DNA of 23,195 nt from an uncultured Clostridium sp. (GTDB lineage: Bacteria > Bacillota > Clostridia > Lachnospirales > Lachnospiraceae), in assembly GCA_900549235.1 (NCBI GenBank), contig URNT01000047.1, forward strand, positions 1 through 23,195. Reading direction: 5' to 3'. Positions 13,964-22,994 of the stretch are shown one piece after another. The translations under genes were made by a program, and so were the position numbers. The notes under the pieces were generated by a model, which saw only the letters and a list, made by a program, of their open reading frames with translations, searched no databases and was not told where the DNA came from. The first letter of the stretch is position 1. The number at the start of each line of letters is the position of its first letter.

Positions 13964-16606
13964 TTATACACCCATTTTTCTCTGAATGAATTTTACAATC
14001 TCCATGATCGGGATGATGAGTACGGCAAGTCCTAAAGCCACTGCATACTCATGCAGATCGATTGGAGTAAAGTCAAAGGCTGCTGCCAGTACAGGAACCT
14101 CGATGACAGCCGTGGTGAGAACCAGGGACACAAGCATTGCGCCAAAGAGGAAGTTGTTGTGTGTCTTTAACGCAAAGATAGAACCGCGGCGGCTTCTCAT
14201 GTTGAGAGAATGGAAGATCTCAACCATAGACAGAGTTAAGAATGCCATGGTGGTTCCGTCCGGGCTGTTTACAAATTCCCAGACACCGCTCTCAATATAA
14301 TGTCCAACCAGATAAGAAATCATAACCAGCACCGTTACCACAAAGCCCTGGAAGAATACGTCAAAGCCCATACCGCCGGCAAAAATGCCTTCCTTTGGAT
14401 CTCTTGGCTTACGCTTCATAATGTCAGCCTCGCTCTGCTCCAGACCAAGGGCCAGTGCAGGGAAGCAGTCAGTGATCAGGTTGATCCATAACAGGTGTAC
14501 CGGCTCCAGGATCACGAAGCCGATCAGGGTCGCGAAGAAAATGGACAGAACCTCTGCCAGGTTGGAGGCAAGAAGGAACTGGATAGCCTTACGGATATTT
14601 GCGTAAATACGTCTTCCCTCTTCTACTGCGGAAACGATGGTCGCAAAGTTGTCATCTGCCAGAACCATATCAGCAACATTTTTGGTAACGTCTGTACCGG
14701 TGATACCCATACCTACGCCGATGTCAGCACTCTTAATAGAAGGAGCGTCATTTACACCATCGCCGGTCATGGCAGTGATCATGCCCTTTGCCTTCCAGCC
14801 ATTTACAATACGAACCTTATGCTCCGGCTGTACACGGGCATATACGGAATATTTTTCAATGTTTTCGTTGAAGGTCTTGTCATCCATCTCATTGAGCTGG
14901 GCGCCGGTAATAGCCTGATCAGCACTGGAAATGATTCCCAGCTCCATAGCAATGGCGGCAGCTGTATCCTTGTGGTCGCCGGTGATCATAATCGGACGGA
15001 TACCGGCCTGGCGGCACTCTGCGATGGCGTCCTTTACCTCAGGACGTACCGGATCGATCATACCGGAAAGACCAAGGTAGATCAGATCCTGCTCTAAATA
15101 TTCCGGCTCGCAGCTTTCAGGAGCCGCATCCCACTGGCGCATGGAACCGCAGAGCACGCGGAGGGCCCGGTCTGCCATAGCCTTGTTGCTCTTCATGATC
15201 TCCTGGCGGAGGGTATCGTCCATAGGAACGATCCTGCCATTTACAAGAGCTCTGGTACAGCGCTTTAAGATCTCATCAGGGGCACCCTTTGTAAACTGGA
15301 TAATCCCATCAGCAGAGCGGTGTACAGTGGACATCATCTTACGCATGGAATCAAAGGGAGCCTCTCCGATTCTCTCATACTGAGCCTTAAGCTCCGGCTT
15401 TGGCATACCGTTTTTGTTGGCGTCATTTACAAGAGCGCACTCGGTAGGCTCGCCTACTGCCTCGCCTGTATCTGCATCCAGCTCTGCATCGGAGCAGAGA
15501 GCCATGGCAATTTCAAGCATTTTTTCATCATCTGCCGCATGCTCAACAACAGTCATCTTGTTCTGGGTCAGAGTACCTGTCTTATCGGAACAGATAATCT
15601 GGGTACATCCCAATGTCTCTACGGCAGTGAGCTTTCTGATAATGGCGTTTCTCTTTGACATATTGGTAACGCCAATGGAAAGTACGATGGTAACAACGGC
15701 TGCCAGTCCCTCGGGGATCGCAGCTACGGCCAGAGAAACAGCGACCATAAATGTACTTAAAATGGTATCTCCTGTAATACCGCCGGAGGTATTGGCACGG
15801 ATCAGGCCCACCGCGAAGATCACGGCACAGATACCAACTACCAGAACAGTGAGGATCTTACTTAACTGGTTTAACTTGATCTGAAGAGGCGTCTCCTCAT
15901 CCTTTGCCTCAGAAAGGGCAGTTGCGATCTTACCCATCTCTGTATTCATACCGGTTCCAGTGATTACAGCCTTGCCTCGGCCGTAAACAACGGTGGAGCC
16001 CATGTATATCATGTTCTTTCTGTCGCCCAGAGGTACGTCTTTCTCCCCCTCTAAGTTCAGAATCTGAACGATTTTATTAACGGGAACGGACTCGCCGGTA
16101 AGGGCGGCCTCCTCAATCTTCATGCTGGCACACTCGATGATACGTCCGTCGGCAGGTACGGAATCTCCCGCCTCCAGGATCACAATATCGCCGGGAACCA
16201 GTTCTTCGCTTCTTAATGTAACCTGCTTTCCGTCACGCATGACCTTGCTGGTAGCGGCCGCGATCTCCTGCAGGGCGGCAATGGCAGCTTCTGCCTTGCT
16301 CTCCTGGACTACGCCCAGAACCGCATTGATGATAACAACGGCCATGATGATGATCACGTCGGTAAAGGATTCTCCCTCGTAATAAGCAGTAATACCGGAA
16401 ATCACAGCAGCTACGATCAGGATAATGATCATGGGATCTGCTAATTCATCCAGAAAACGCTTTAAAAGGGAATCCTTTTTCCCTTCAGCCAGCTTGTTGT
16501 GGCCGAACTTTTCCAGGCGGCGGGCTGCCTCCTGCTGCGACAGGCCGTTTTCATCTACGGACTGTTCCTTCAGTACGTCTTCCACACTTGACAGGTACTC
16601 TTTCAC
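13964..16606 (-). CDS. Calcium-translocating P-type ATPase
   Basis: The 880-residue protein is a full-length P2-type cation ATPase of the SERCA/PMCA-like bacterial group, which exports Ca2+ from the cytoplasm. The visible parts in order are: N-terminal cation-ATPase domain, M1-M2 (about 57-101), the actuator motif TGES (170-173), M3-M4 with AAIPEGL (296-302), the phosphorylation site Asp341 in SDKTGTLT, the nucleotide site KGAPDEIL, MTGDGVNDAPSIK, and six C-terminal membrane helices with LLWINLITDCFPALALG. Ca2+ specificity is inferred from the family. The start is a GTG at 16606 with AGGAGG 8 bases upstream; the nearby ATG is out of frame and hits a stop at once. Confidence 0.94.
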   Translation of the reverse strand: MKEYLSSVEDVLKEQSVDENGLSQQEAARRLEKFGHNKLAEGKKDSLLKRFLDELADPMIIILIVAAVISGITAYYEGESFTDVIIIMAVVIINAVLGVVQESKAEAAIAALQEIAAATSKVMRDGKQVTLRSEELVPGDIVILEAGDSVPADGRIIECASMKIEEAALTGESVPVNKIVQILNLEGEKDVPLGDRKNMIYMGSTVVYGRGKAVITGTGMNTEMGKIATALSEAKDEETPLQIKLNQLSKILTVLVVGICAVIFAVGLIRANTSGGITGDTILSTFMVAVSLAVAAIPEGLAAVVTIVLSIGVTNMSKRNAIIRKLTAVETLGCTQIICSDKTGTLTQNKMTVVEHAADDEKMLEIAMALCSDAELDADTGEAVGEPTECALVNDANKNGMPKPELKAQYERIGEAPFDSMRKMMSTVHRSADGIIQFTKGAPDEILKRCTRALVNGRIVPMDDTLRQEIMKSNKAMADRALRVLCGSMRQWDAAPESCEPEYLEQDLIYLGLSGMIDPVRPEVKDAIAECRQAGIRPIMITGDHKDTAAAIAMELGIISSADQAITGAQLNEMDDKTFNENIEKYSVYARVQPEHKVRIVNGWKAKGMITAMTGDGVNDAPSIKSADIGVGMGITGTDVTKNVADMVLADDNFATIVSAVEEGRRIYANIRKAIQFLLASNLAEVLSIFFATLIGFVILEPVHLLWINLITDCFPALALGLEQSEADIMKRKPRDPKEGIFAGGMGFDVFFQGFVVTVLVMISYLVGHYIESGVWEFVNSPDGTTMAFLTLSMVEIFHSLNMRSRRGSIFALKTHNNFLFGAMLVSLVLTTAVIEVPVLAAAFDFTPIDLHEYAVALGLAVLIIPIMEIVKFIQRKMGV

Positions 16607-16651
16607 TTCATTTTCCTCCTTGTTCGCTTTTGTTTATGTGATGATAAGAGT

Positions 16652-16657
16652 ATTATA
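16652..16657 (-). promoter_or_regulatory. -10 box candidate for the calcium ATPase gene
   Basis: A consensus TATAAT on the minus strand, preceded by TGTG, lies about 45 bases before the GTG start. The -35 region is poor (TTTGTA at 16 bases), so strength is uncertain. Confidence 0.45.
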
Positions 16658-17026
16658 CACAAAAAGACCCATATACAAACAGCAGCGCCGTATGTATATG
16701 AGTCTCACCATCTCAAAATAAGCCAGGCAATGTGGACGCCGGTTGTTGACTTATCTTACACATCTGCTCTGCGGAACGGGTGTGTTAAGTTACTCCCTCA
16801 TCTGTCTGTGTAAAAGACTAACACATTTCGTAAAATCTGTAAAGAGGTTATTTGTGACCAATTTTGAAACATGTGAGGCTAATATATCATTTTGAGATAA
16901 AGATTGAAAAACATATGTTCATATGGTAAAATATTTTTCATAGAAAGCACTCATCGCCTTTCTGATAAGAGCAATCCGCGAAAATAAACTTCCCCTCCCG
17001 CCGCCTCACATTCCTCTTTCTTTCAC

Positions 17027-17055
17027 TTGTCAGAATCCACTCCCTCATGTAGAAT
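17027..17055 (+). promoter_or_regulatory. Promoter of the ABC-F gene
   Basis: TTGTCA (17027-17032) and TAGAAT (17050-17055) are 17 bases apart, each 5 of 6 to consensus. AAGGAG (17083-17088) then lies 8 bases before the ATG at 17097. Confidence 0.72.
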
Positions 17056-17096
17056 AATAACAGCCGCGATTTACAGTATATAAAGGAGTTTTTATC

Positions 17097-18653
17097 ATGA
17101 GCATACTAAATGTTGAACATCTGAGCCACGGCTTCGGGGACCGGGCCATTTTTCAGGACGTTTCCTTCCGCCTCTTAAAGGGGGAGCATATCGGGCTCAT
17201 CGGCGCCAACGGCGAGGGAAAGTCTACGTTTATGAATATCATCACAGGGAAGCTGATGCCGGACGAGGGCAAGGTAGAGTGGGCGAAAAATGTCCGCGTA
17301 GGCTATCTGGACCAGCATACGGTCCTTGAAAAGGGCATGACCATCCGGGAGGTATTAAAAAGCGCCTTCGGATTTTTATTTGAAATGGAAGAACAGATGA
17401 ACCAGATCTGCGACAAAATGGGTGAGGCGGATGAGGAGGAGATGAACGCCATGATGGAGGAGCTGGGCACCATCCAGGACCTTCTTATGGCCCATGATTT
17501 TTATGTCATCGACTCCAAGGTAGAGGAGGTAGGCCGGGCCCTGGGCCTGCACGAGATTGGTATGGATAAGGACGTAACGGAGCTTTCCGGCGGCCAGAGA
17601 ACCAAGGTGCTCCTTGGAAAGCTGCTTCTTCAGAAGCCGGACATCCTTCTTCTGGACGAGCCTACCAACTATCTGGACGTACAGCATATCGAGTGGCTGA
17701 AACGGTATCTTCAGGAGTATGAAAACGCATTTATCCTGATCTCCCACGATATTCCATTTCTCAACAGCGTCATTAACCTGATCTACCATATGGAAAATCA
17801 GGCTCTGGACCGGTATGTGGGGGATTATGACAAGTTCCAGGAGGTTTACGCGGTGAAAAAGGCCCAGCTTGAGGCCGCCTACAAGCGCCAGCAGCAGGAG
17901 ATCGCCGAGCTTGAGGACTTTGTTGCCAGAAATAAGGCCCGGGTGGCCACCCGGAATATGGCCATGTCCCGCCAGAAAAAGCTGGATAAGATGGAGGTCA
18001 TCGAGCTGGCGAAGGAAAAGCCAAAGCCTGAGTTCCATTTTCTGGAAGCCCGTACTGCGGGAAAATGTATTTTTGAGACAAAGGATCTGATCATCGGCTA
18101 CGACGAGCCATTGTCACGGCCGTTGAATCTTTTAATGGAGCGGGGCCAGAAAATCGCCCTGGTGGGTGCCAACGGCATCGGAAAAACCACCCTGTTAAAG
18201 AGTATCCTGGGGCTGACTCCTTCCCTTGGCGGAAGCGTGGAACTGGGCGATTACCTGTCCATTGGCTATTTTGAGCAGGAAATGGCCCCCGGCAATACCA
18301 CTACCTGTCTGGGGGAGATCTGGAAAGAATTTCCATCCTATACCCAGTATCAGGTGCGCTCCGCTCTGGCAAAATGCGGCCTTACTACCAAGCACATCGA
18401 AAGCCAGGTGCGGGTCTTAAGCGGCGGCGAGCAGGCCAAGGTACGGCTGTGCAAGCTCATTAACCGGGAGACCAATGTACTGCTCCTTGACGAGCCCACC
18501 AACCATCTGGATGTGGATGCCAAGGAGGAGCTGAAACGGGCACTTCGGGCCTACAAAGGAAGCATCCTGCTGATCTGCCACGAGCCGGAGTTTTATGAAG
18601 GAGTTGTGACAGATGTGTGGAACTGCAGGGAGTGGGCCCTGAGGCTGTCATAA
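17097..18653 (+). CDS. ABC-F family ATPase (YkpA/YbiT-like)
   Basis: The 518-residue protein has two ABC domains and no membrane segment. The first has Walker A GANGEGKS (36-43), signature ELSGGQRTKV and Walker B ILLLDEPTN. An interdomain linker rich in charged helices follows (AQLEAAYKRQQQEIAELEDF). The second has Walker A GANGIGKTT, signature LSGGEQAKV and LLLDEPTNHLD. ABC-F proteins act on the ribosome as translation factors, and some give antibiotic resistance. Length and motif context fit the YkpA/YbiT group rather than known resistance types, so a housekeeping translation role is more likely. It is a single gene ended by the hairpin at 18665. Confidence 0.92.
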   Translation: MSILNVEHLSHGFGDRAIFQDVSFRLLKGEHIGLIGANGEGKSTFMNIITGKLMPDEGKVEWAKNVRVGYLDQHTVLEKGMTIREVLKSAFGFLFEMEEQMNQICDKMGEADEEEMNAMMEELGTIQDLLMAHDFYVIDSKVEEVGRALGLHEIGMDKDVTELSGGQRTKVLLGKLLLQKPDILLLDEPTNYLDVQHIEWLKRYLQEYENAFILISHDIPFLNSVINLIYHMENQALDRYVGDYDKFQEVYAVKKAQLEAAYKRQQQEIAELEDFVARNKARVATRNMAMSRQKKLDKMEVIELAKEKPKPEFHFLEARTAGKCIFETKDLIIGYDEPLSRPLNLLMERGQKIALVGANGIGKTTLLKSILGLTPSLGGSVELGDYLSIGYFEQEMAPGNTTTCLGEIWKEFPSYTQYQVRSALAKCGLTTKHIESQVRVLSGGEQAKVRLCKLINRETNVLLLDEPTNHLDVDAKEELKRALRAYKGSILLICHEPEFYEGVVTDVWNCREWALRLS

Positions 18654-18664
18654 GACAAAATACA

Positions 18665-18699
18665 ATAACGCCTGAGATCCAATCCATCTCAGGCGTTAT
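18665..18699. terminator. Convergent bidirectional terminator
   Basis: ATAACGCCTGAGAT (18665-18678) and ATCTCAGGCGTTAT (18686-18699) form a perfect 14-bp stem with a 7-base loop between the ABC-F gene and recJ, which converge here. Confidence 0.8.
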
Positions 18700-18716
18700 G
18701 TAAGCTTTTATTTCTT

Positions 18717-20447
18717 TCACCGGAATTTCCAATTCTTCACCACAACCTGCAGACTCCGGTTTCCATTGTATTCATTTACCGTCGGGTAATAAATAATATC
18801 TATCTCCCGGCTTCCTCCCATTTCCTCCATAAACAGATCCCCTTCTGTAAAAATGATTCCGTCCATGGCAAAGCCTCTCTCATTGACCAGAGACAGCTTT
18901 ACCACGTTCCGGTTCCTTCCAAAGACCCGGGCGCTGCGGATATACATGGATTTCTGGGCGAATTGGGGCTTTTCATTTCCCTGGCCGAAGGGCTCCAGCC
19001 GTTCCAGCTCCTGAAGGAAATCCTCTGTTATGTATTCAAAGGGCATGGCAACATCGATCCATATTTTAGGGATGAAATCCTCCTCTGTAAGCCGGTCAGC
19101 GGCATTTTCATTGAGACGGCGGCGGAACTCGTCCACATCCTCCTCTGCCAGGGAAAAACCTGCTGCCATGGGATGACCCCCGAATTTAAGCAGAAGGTCC
19201 TTCACCTCCACCAGGGCGTGGAACATATGGTAGGCCTCAATGGAGCGGCCGGAGCCCTTGGCACAGCCCTCTGCCTTTGTGAGAATGAATACAGGCTTAT
19301 TGTACCGCTCCCTGATCCGCCCGGCTACGATCCCGGCCAGAGACTCATGGCAGTCCGGCAGAAAGATAACAAGAACCTTGTCCCGGCTGTATTCTGACTC
19401 TGCCTGGGCAGCAGCAGCTTCTACATTTTCCTGGGTCATATCCTTTCTCTGGTCATTGAGCTCCTTAAGCTCCTCTGCCATCCGGTCCGCCTCCTCAGGG
19501 CTTTTGCACAGCAGAAGCTCCATGGCCAGCCTGGCAGTCTGAAGGCGGCCGCTGGCATTTAAACAGGGGCCAAGGACAAAACCGATATGATAGGCAGTCA
19601 TGGCAGCAGGGTCCAGGGCATTTTTCTCCATCAACTTCTGAAGGCCCAGATTTTTCGTAAAGGCCAGGCGCCTTAAGCCCTCCTTTACCACAATCCGGTT
19701 CTCATCCTTCAGCTTCATCACATCTCCCACTGTAGCAATAGCCGCCAGCTCTAAAAGCTCCAGCCACTCCTCCTCCGGGATCTGTTTTCTCCTGAATACA
19801 ACCTGAATCAGCTTAAATGCCACCATGGCCCCGCAGATCTCCCCGAAGGGATAGCGGCTGTCCCGGCGCTTGGGATTGACGATGGCATCAGCCGGAGGCA
19901 TCAGATCCCGTTCTGTACCGTCCGGCAGTTCCTCTTTCTGGATGTCGTGATGATCTGTGATCACCACTGTCATGCCCATCTCCTTTGCCAGGGCGATCTG
20001 GCTGATGGCAGCAATGCCGTTGTCGCAGGTAAGGATCACCTCTACGCCGCTGTCCCTTGCCTCCTGTATAATGGTTTCATTGATGCCATAGCCGTCTTTT
20101 ATACGCTCCGGGATCACATAATCCACGTTGGCCCCGATGCGTGTCAGACCCTTATACAGAATGGTGGTAGAGCAGACACCGTCTATGTCATAATCTCCCA
20201 CAATCCGTATATGGCTTTTCTTTTCTATTTCTCCAAATAAAATATCCACTGCCAGGTTCATATCCGGCAGGAGTTCCGGATCATACAGCTCCCCAAGACC
20301 GCCCTCCAGGTAGCGCCTAAAGCCTTCCATGCCTTCTATATCGCGGTTTCTTATAATCCGGGCCGTCACCGGGCTGATGCCGAAGGTACAGGCCAGAGCA
20401 TTGAAATCTGCTTTTTTTGCGTGAAGCATCCATTTTGATTCTGTCAT
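18717..20447 (-). CDS. recJ: Single-stranded-DNA-specific exonuclease RecJ
   Basis: RecJ degrades single-stranded DNA 5' to 3' in recombination and mismatch repair. The protein of 576 residues has the DHH-family motifs: DYDIDG (85-90), CDNG (141-144), TDHHD (164-168), an inserted segment with PDAD-like PPADAIVNPKR, and the DHHA1-type KFGGHPMAAGFS later on. The C-terminal nucleic-acid-binding part follows (LERLEPFGQGNEKPQF). The ATG at 20447 is chosen because upstream in-frame starts lie inside brnQ; it comes 7 bases after the brnQ stop and an AAAGGA site within the brnQ end precedes it. It is co-transcribed with brnQ, an unusual partner. Confidence 0.93.
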   Translation of the reverse strand: MTESKWMLHAKKADFNALACTFGISPVTARIIRNRDIEGMEGFRRYLEGGLGELYDPELLPDMNLAVDILFGEIEKKSHIRIVGDYDIDGVCSTTILYKGLTRIGANVDYVIPERIKDGYGINETIIQEARDSGVEVILTCDNGIAAISQIALAKEMGMTVVITDHHDIQKEELPDGTERDLMPPADAIVNPKRRDSRYPFGEICGAMVAFKLIQVVFRRKQIPEEEWLELLELAAIATVGDVMKLKDENRIVVKEGLRRLAFTKNLGLQKLMEKNALDPAAMTAYHIGFVLGPCLNASGRLQTARLAMELLLCKSPEEADRMAEELKELNDQRKDMTQENVEAAAAQAESEYSRDKVLVIFLPDCHESLAGIVAGRIRERYNKPVFILTKAEGCAKGSGRSIEAYHMFHALVEVKDLLLKFGGHPMAAGFSLAEEDVDEFRRRLNENAADRLTEEDFIPKIWIDVAMPFEYITEDFLQELERLEPFGQGNEKPQFAQKSMYIRSARVFGRNRNVVKLSLVNERGFAMDGIIFTEGDLFMEEMGGSREIDIIYYPTVNEYNGNRSLQVVVKNWKFR

Positions 20448-20454
20448 GTGTCTG

Positions 20455-21801
20455 TTATTCCTTTCTTCCGGCTGCCACTCCCAGAACCATCCCCGCCAGA
20501 GCTGGAACCATCCAGCCAAGGCCTGCCCCGTAGCCAGGAAGCCAGGAGGCCGCCGTCTGTATGCCGGGGATCAGGATCCCCGCCTGCTCCAGGGCGCTTA
20601 CCACGCTTACAATACCGGTAAACAGAACAGTACAGGGAAATACCATTTTAAACCGTCCCAGCACCGGATCTAAAAATGCCAGGACAATCAGGATAATGGC
20701 CACCGGGTAAATCCCGTTCAGCACCGGTACAGAAAATGTAAGGATGGTATCCAGACCCGCGCTTGAGATCACAAGGCTTACTGCCGCAAAAATCGCCACC
20801 CATGCCCTGTAGCCGATTTTCGGCACAAGAAGGGTAAAATACTCGCTGCAGCAGCTTAAAAGCCCGATACAGGTGTTCAGACATGCAATAAAAAAGATGA
20901 GTCCCAGGATCACCTGCCCGGCACTTCCAAAAAGGGCGCCTGCCACATAGGTAAGGATCCTGGCTCCATTGGCCCCTTCTCCGGCGCTGGCGCCTACTGG
21001 TGCGCCAATATGAGCCAGAGCACTGTAAACCGCTGTCATCAGAAGCCCCGCCAGAATACCAGCCTTGATGGTCTCCTTTACCACCGAGGCCTCCTCCTCT
21101 ACACCCTTGGCCCGGATATTCATGGAAATGATAATACCGAAGTTCAAAGCCGCAATGGTATCCATAGTTTGATACCCGTCTAAAAAGCCCTTTACCGCGG
21201 CACCGCTGCTGTAGGCCTCCTCCGGGCTGTGATAGGCCCCCATGGGCCAGATCAGACAGCCTGCGAAAATAACCGCAATAAGCACCAGCAGAGTGGGACA
21301 CATGATCCGTCCCAGACACTCAGTCAGCTTCTCCGGCTTAAAAGCCACCACCATAGCAATAGAAAAAAACAGGGCGGAATACGCGAACTGAGCCGCTGTC
21401 TGCATGGTAATGCCGGTGCCAAAAAGCCTGTCTCCCAGGGAAATGTGCAGCTCTGTTAGCACAGGCAGAACCGTCATCTCAAAAGAGGTGCTTGCCGTCC
21501 TTGGAATCGCCAGGCCGGGCCCGATGGAAAGGTAAATCAGCAGGGTAAAAAGCCAGGCAAATCCCGGACTGACCCTGCCAGCCAGCTTCGGCAGCCCTCC
21601 TGATAAGGCTACTGCCGCCACTCCAAGAACCGGAAGCCCTACGGCACTGAGGAGAAATCCCCCCATAGCCTGCCAGGTAACAGTCCCTGCCTGTGCTCCC
21701 AGCGACGGCGGAAAGATCAGATTCCCCGCCCCGAAAAACATGGAAAATAATGTGAAGCCTACTAAAAGCAGGTCTGGTACAGATAATCTCTTTGATGTCA
21801 T
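20455..21801 (-). CDS. brnQ: Branched-chain amino acid carrier BrnQ (LIVCS family)
   Basis: BrnQ imports leucine, isoleucine and valine by cation symport. The 448-residue protein is strongly hydrophobic with about 12 membrane helices. It shows the family's N-terminal DLLLVGFTLFSMFFGAGNLI and FPPSLGAQAG, a GPGLAIPRTASTSFEM segment, and ALNFGIIISMNI in the middle. The ATG at 21801 is supported by AGGAGAAGG at proper spacing; an ATG at 21834 has no such site. The gene runs ahead of recJ. I see no T-box or other clear leader structure in front of it. Confidence 0.93.
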   Translation of the reverse strand: MTSKRLSVPDLLLVGFTLFSMFFGAGNLIFPPSLGAQAGTVTWQAMGGFLLSAVGLPVLGVAAVALSGGLPKLAGRVSPGFAWLFTLLIYLSIGPGLAIPRTASTSFEMTVLPVLTELHISLGDRLFGTGITMQTAAQFAYSALFFSIAMVVAFKPEKLTECLGRIMCPTLLVLIAVIFAGCLIWPMGAYHSPEEAYSSGAAVKGFLDGYQTMDTIAALNFGIIISMNIRAKGVEEEASVVKETIKAGILAGLLMTAVYSALAHIGAPVGASAGEGANGARILTYVAGALFGSAGQVILGLIFFIACLNTCIGLLSCCSEYFTLLVPKIGYRAWVAIFAAVSLVISSAGLDTILTFSVPVLNGIYPVAIILIVLAFLDPVLGRFKMVFPCTVLFTGIVSVVSALEQAGILIPGIQTAASWLPGYGAGLGWMVPALAGMVLGVAAGRKE

Positions 21802-21897
21802 ACTGCCTTCTCCTATCTTTTGCATCGTAGGCATATTTTAACATGTTTATCACAAAAATCATAGAAAAAAACATTTTAAATTTTTTCAAAAAAAGTG

Positions 21898-21926
21898 TTG
21901 ACATTTTCTGAGTAATCCCGTATAAT
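21898..21926 (+). promoter_or_regulatory. Consensus promoter of tRNA-Arg(ACG)
   Basis: TTGACA (21898-21903), a 17-base spacer and TATAAT (21921-21926) match the sigma-A consensus at all 12 positions, about 40 bases before the tRNA. It lies in the gap shared with the oppositely transcribed brnQ gene. Confidence 0.92.
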
Positions 21927-21968
21927 AAGTTTCGTTGCTGAGGTACACAACACAGCAGCAAGCAAGAT

Positions 21969-22042
21969 GCGTCAGTAGCTCAGCTGGATAGAGCATACGG
22001 CTACGGACCGTAGTGTCGGGAGTTCGAATCTTCTCTGGCGCA
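21969..22042 (+). tRNA. tRNA-Arg (anticodon ACG)
   Basis: All arms fold: acceptor GCGTCAG/CTGGCGC, D-stem GCTC/GAGC, anticodon stem TACGG/CCGTA around the loop CTACGGA, and T-stem GGGAG/CTTCT around TTCGAAT. Discriminator A follows and CCA is not encoded. The A34 should be edited to inosine by a TadA enzyme. Confidence 0.96.
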
Positions 22043-22049
22043 TATTAAA

Positions 22050-22079
22050 AACCTGAAGACTTAGATCTTCAGGTTTTTT
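22050..22079. terminator. Bidirectional terminator between tRNA-Arg and the synthetase gene
   Basis: AACCTGAAGA and TCTTCAGGTT form a 10-bp stem with a 6-base loop, with T residues after it on the plus strand and also on the minus strand. It can end both the tRNA and the convergent alarmone synthetase gene. Confidence 0.9.
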
Positions 22080-22084
22080 GTTAT

Positions 22085-22684
22085 TTATTTCTTTCTCTCA
22101 TTGTATCCCTCAAACTCCTCCTCGATCCCTCTCAGCACCCCTGCATACCGCTCAAACTCTCTCTGCAGCCGCTCTCTGTTTTCCGGCTGCTTTTTGTAGC
22201 ACACCCGGTGCTCCATACTGGCCCAGAAATCCATGGCCATGGTGCGGAACTGCACCTCTACCGGGAAGTATTCCATAGCGTCGATGCAGTACACAGGAAC
22301 ACCCAGAACCAGGTGGTAGCTGCGGTATCCATTTTTCTTAGGCGCGCAGATGTAGTCCTTTTCCTTGATGATCACCAGATCCTGCTGTTTCTTTAATATA
22401 GAAGATAAATTGTAAATATCTTCCACAAAATAACAGATCACCCGGATTCCGGCAATATCCTGGAGAAAATCCCTGGCGTCCGATATACTGTCCGAACAAC
22501 CCAGCCGTTCCAGCTTTTCCTCAATGCTGACCCGCTCCTTGATCCGGCTCTGTATATTGTGGATGGGCCCGTAGGCCTCCTTATCGTGATAAAGGCTGTG
22601 GCTCAGCACCTCCAGACGGGTCCCCAGAATCCGCCTGGCATCCTCATAGGGTTGTATCAGATCATAATACTGTTCATTGGTCAT
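22085..22684 (-). CDS. Small alarmone synthetase (RelA/SpoT-type pyrophosphokinase)
   Basis: The 199-residue protein is a single RelA_SpoT synthetase domain that makes (p)ppGpp or pGpp from GTP/GDP/GMP and ATP. Typical motifs are RIKERVSIEEKLERLG, LQDIAGIRVICYFVEDIY, KNGYRSYHLVL and the catalytic/fold motif PVEVQFRTMAMDFWASMEH. There is no hydrolase domain, ACT or TGS domain, so it is a small synthetase of the RelP/RelQ kind; I cannot separate the two by eye. A weak AGGA site precedes the ATG. A leader hairpin lies upstream, which could matter for its regulation. It ends next to the tRNA-Arg terminator. Confidence 0.92.
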   Translation of the reverse strand: MTNEQYYDLIQPYEDARRILGTRLEVLSHSLYHDKEAYGPIHNIQSRIKERVSIEEKLERLGCSDSISDARDFLQDIAGIRVICYFVEDIYNLSSILKKQQDLVIIKEKDYICAPKKNGYRSYHLVLGVPVYCIDAMEYFPVEVQFRTMAMDFWASMEHRVCYKKQPENRERLQREFERYAGVLRGIEEEFEGYNERKK

Positions 22685-22704
22685 ACACGGTCCTGCTCAC
22701 TTTC

Positions 22705-22740
22705 TAAAGGCAATGTGTTCCTAAAATCGCCCTTGCCTTT
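22705..22740 (-). promoter_or_regulatory. Leader hairpin candidate before the alarmone synthetase
   Basis: AAAGGCAA (22706-22713) and TTGCCTTT (22733-22740) are 8-bp arms with a 19-base loop, within the likely 5' leader of the synthetase mRNA. The remaining bases up to 22,876 are AT-rich with no gene; a TATGAT box lies near 22741-22746 without a good -35. Confidence 0.4.
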
Positions 22741-22876
22741 TATCATAGCGAAAATATGTGGGGATTTTGTGTTCGATTTATAGTTATTTTATAAATTATT
22801 GGGGATTTGGAAAAACGTGGCCATTTTTTCTGATCATAAATATCATGCATCATTATTTATTGCTCTTCACAAAAAC

Positions 22877-22914
22877 AAGCCGGAAACCCAACAAACATCA
22901 TAGGTTTCCGGCTT
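22877..22914 (-). terminator. Terminator of the minus-strand tRNA cluster
   Basis: On the minus strand AAGCCGGAAACC and GGTTTCCGGCTT form a 12-bp stem with a 14-base loop, then GTTTTTG. It ends transcription of the three-tRNA cluster. Confidence 0.85.
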
Positions 22915-22922
22915 GCTTAAGC

Positions 22923-22994
22923 CTGGGCCGGCGGGATTCGAACCCTCGAGTGCAGGAGTCAAAGTCCTGTGCCTTACCGCTTGGCGACGGCCCA
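22923..22994 (-). tRNA. tRNA-Gln (anticodon TTG)
   Basis: The acceptor TGGGCCG pairs with CGGCCCA, with U1 typical of bacterial tRNA-Gln and discriminator G. The anticodon stem CAGGA/TCCTG holds the loop CTTTGAC, and the T-loop TTCGAAT is standard. CCA is not encoded. Confidence 0.96.

Larger units (their letters stand above)
16607..17096. other. Divergent intergenic region, no gene
   Basis: This 490-base stretch separates the calcium ATPase and the ABC-F gene and holds no convincing reading frame. It contains the promoters noted separately and a further plus-strand candidate, TTGAAA (16904-16909) and TAAAAT (16927-16932), 17 bases apart. Use of that promoter would give an ABC-F leader of about 160 bases. 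A CTTA(A)CACA-type inverted repeat lies around 16754-16789. I see no RNA gene. Confidence 0.5.

Noticed and set aside
17376..18038. A 220-codon reading frame on the minus strand.
   Set aside because: It is the antisense of the ABC-F gene, which has all expected motifs in its own frame.
20648..21319. A 223-codon minus-strand reading frame rich in Gly, Tyr and Cys.
   Set aside because: It is a frame-shifted shadow of brnQ with no start signal.
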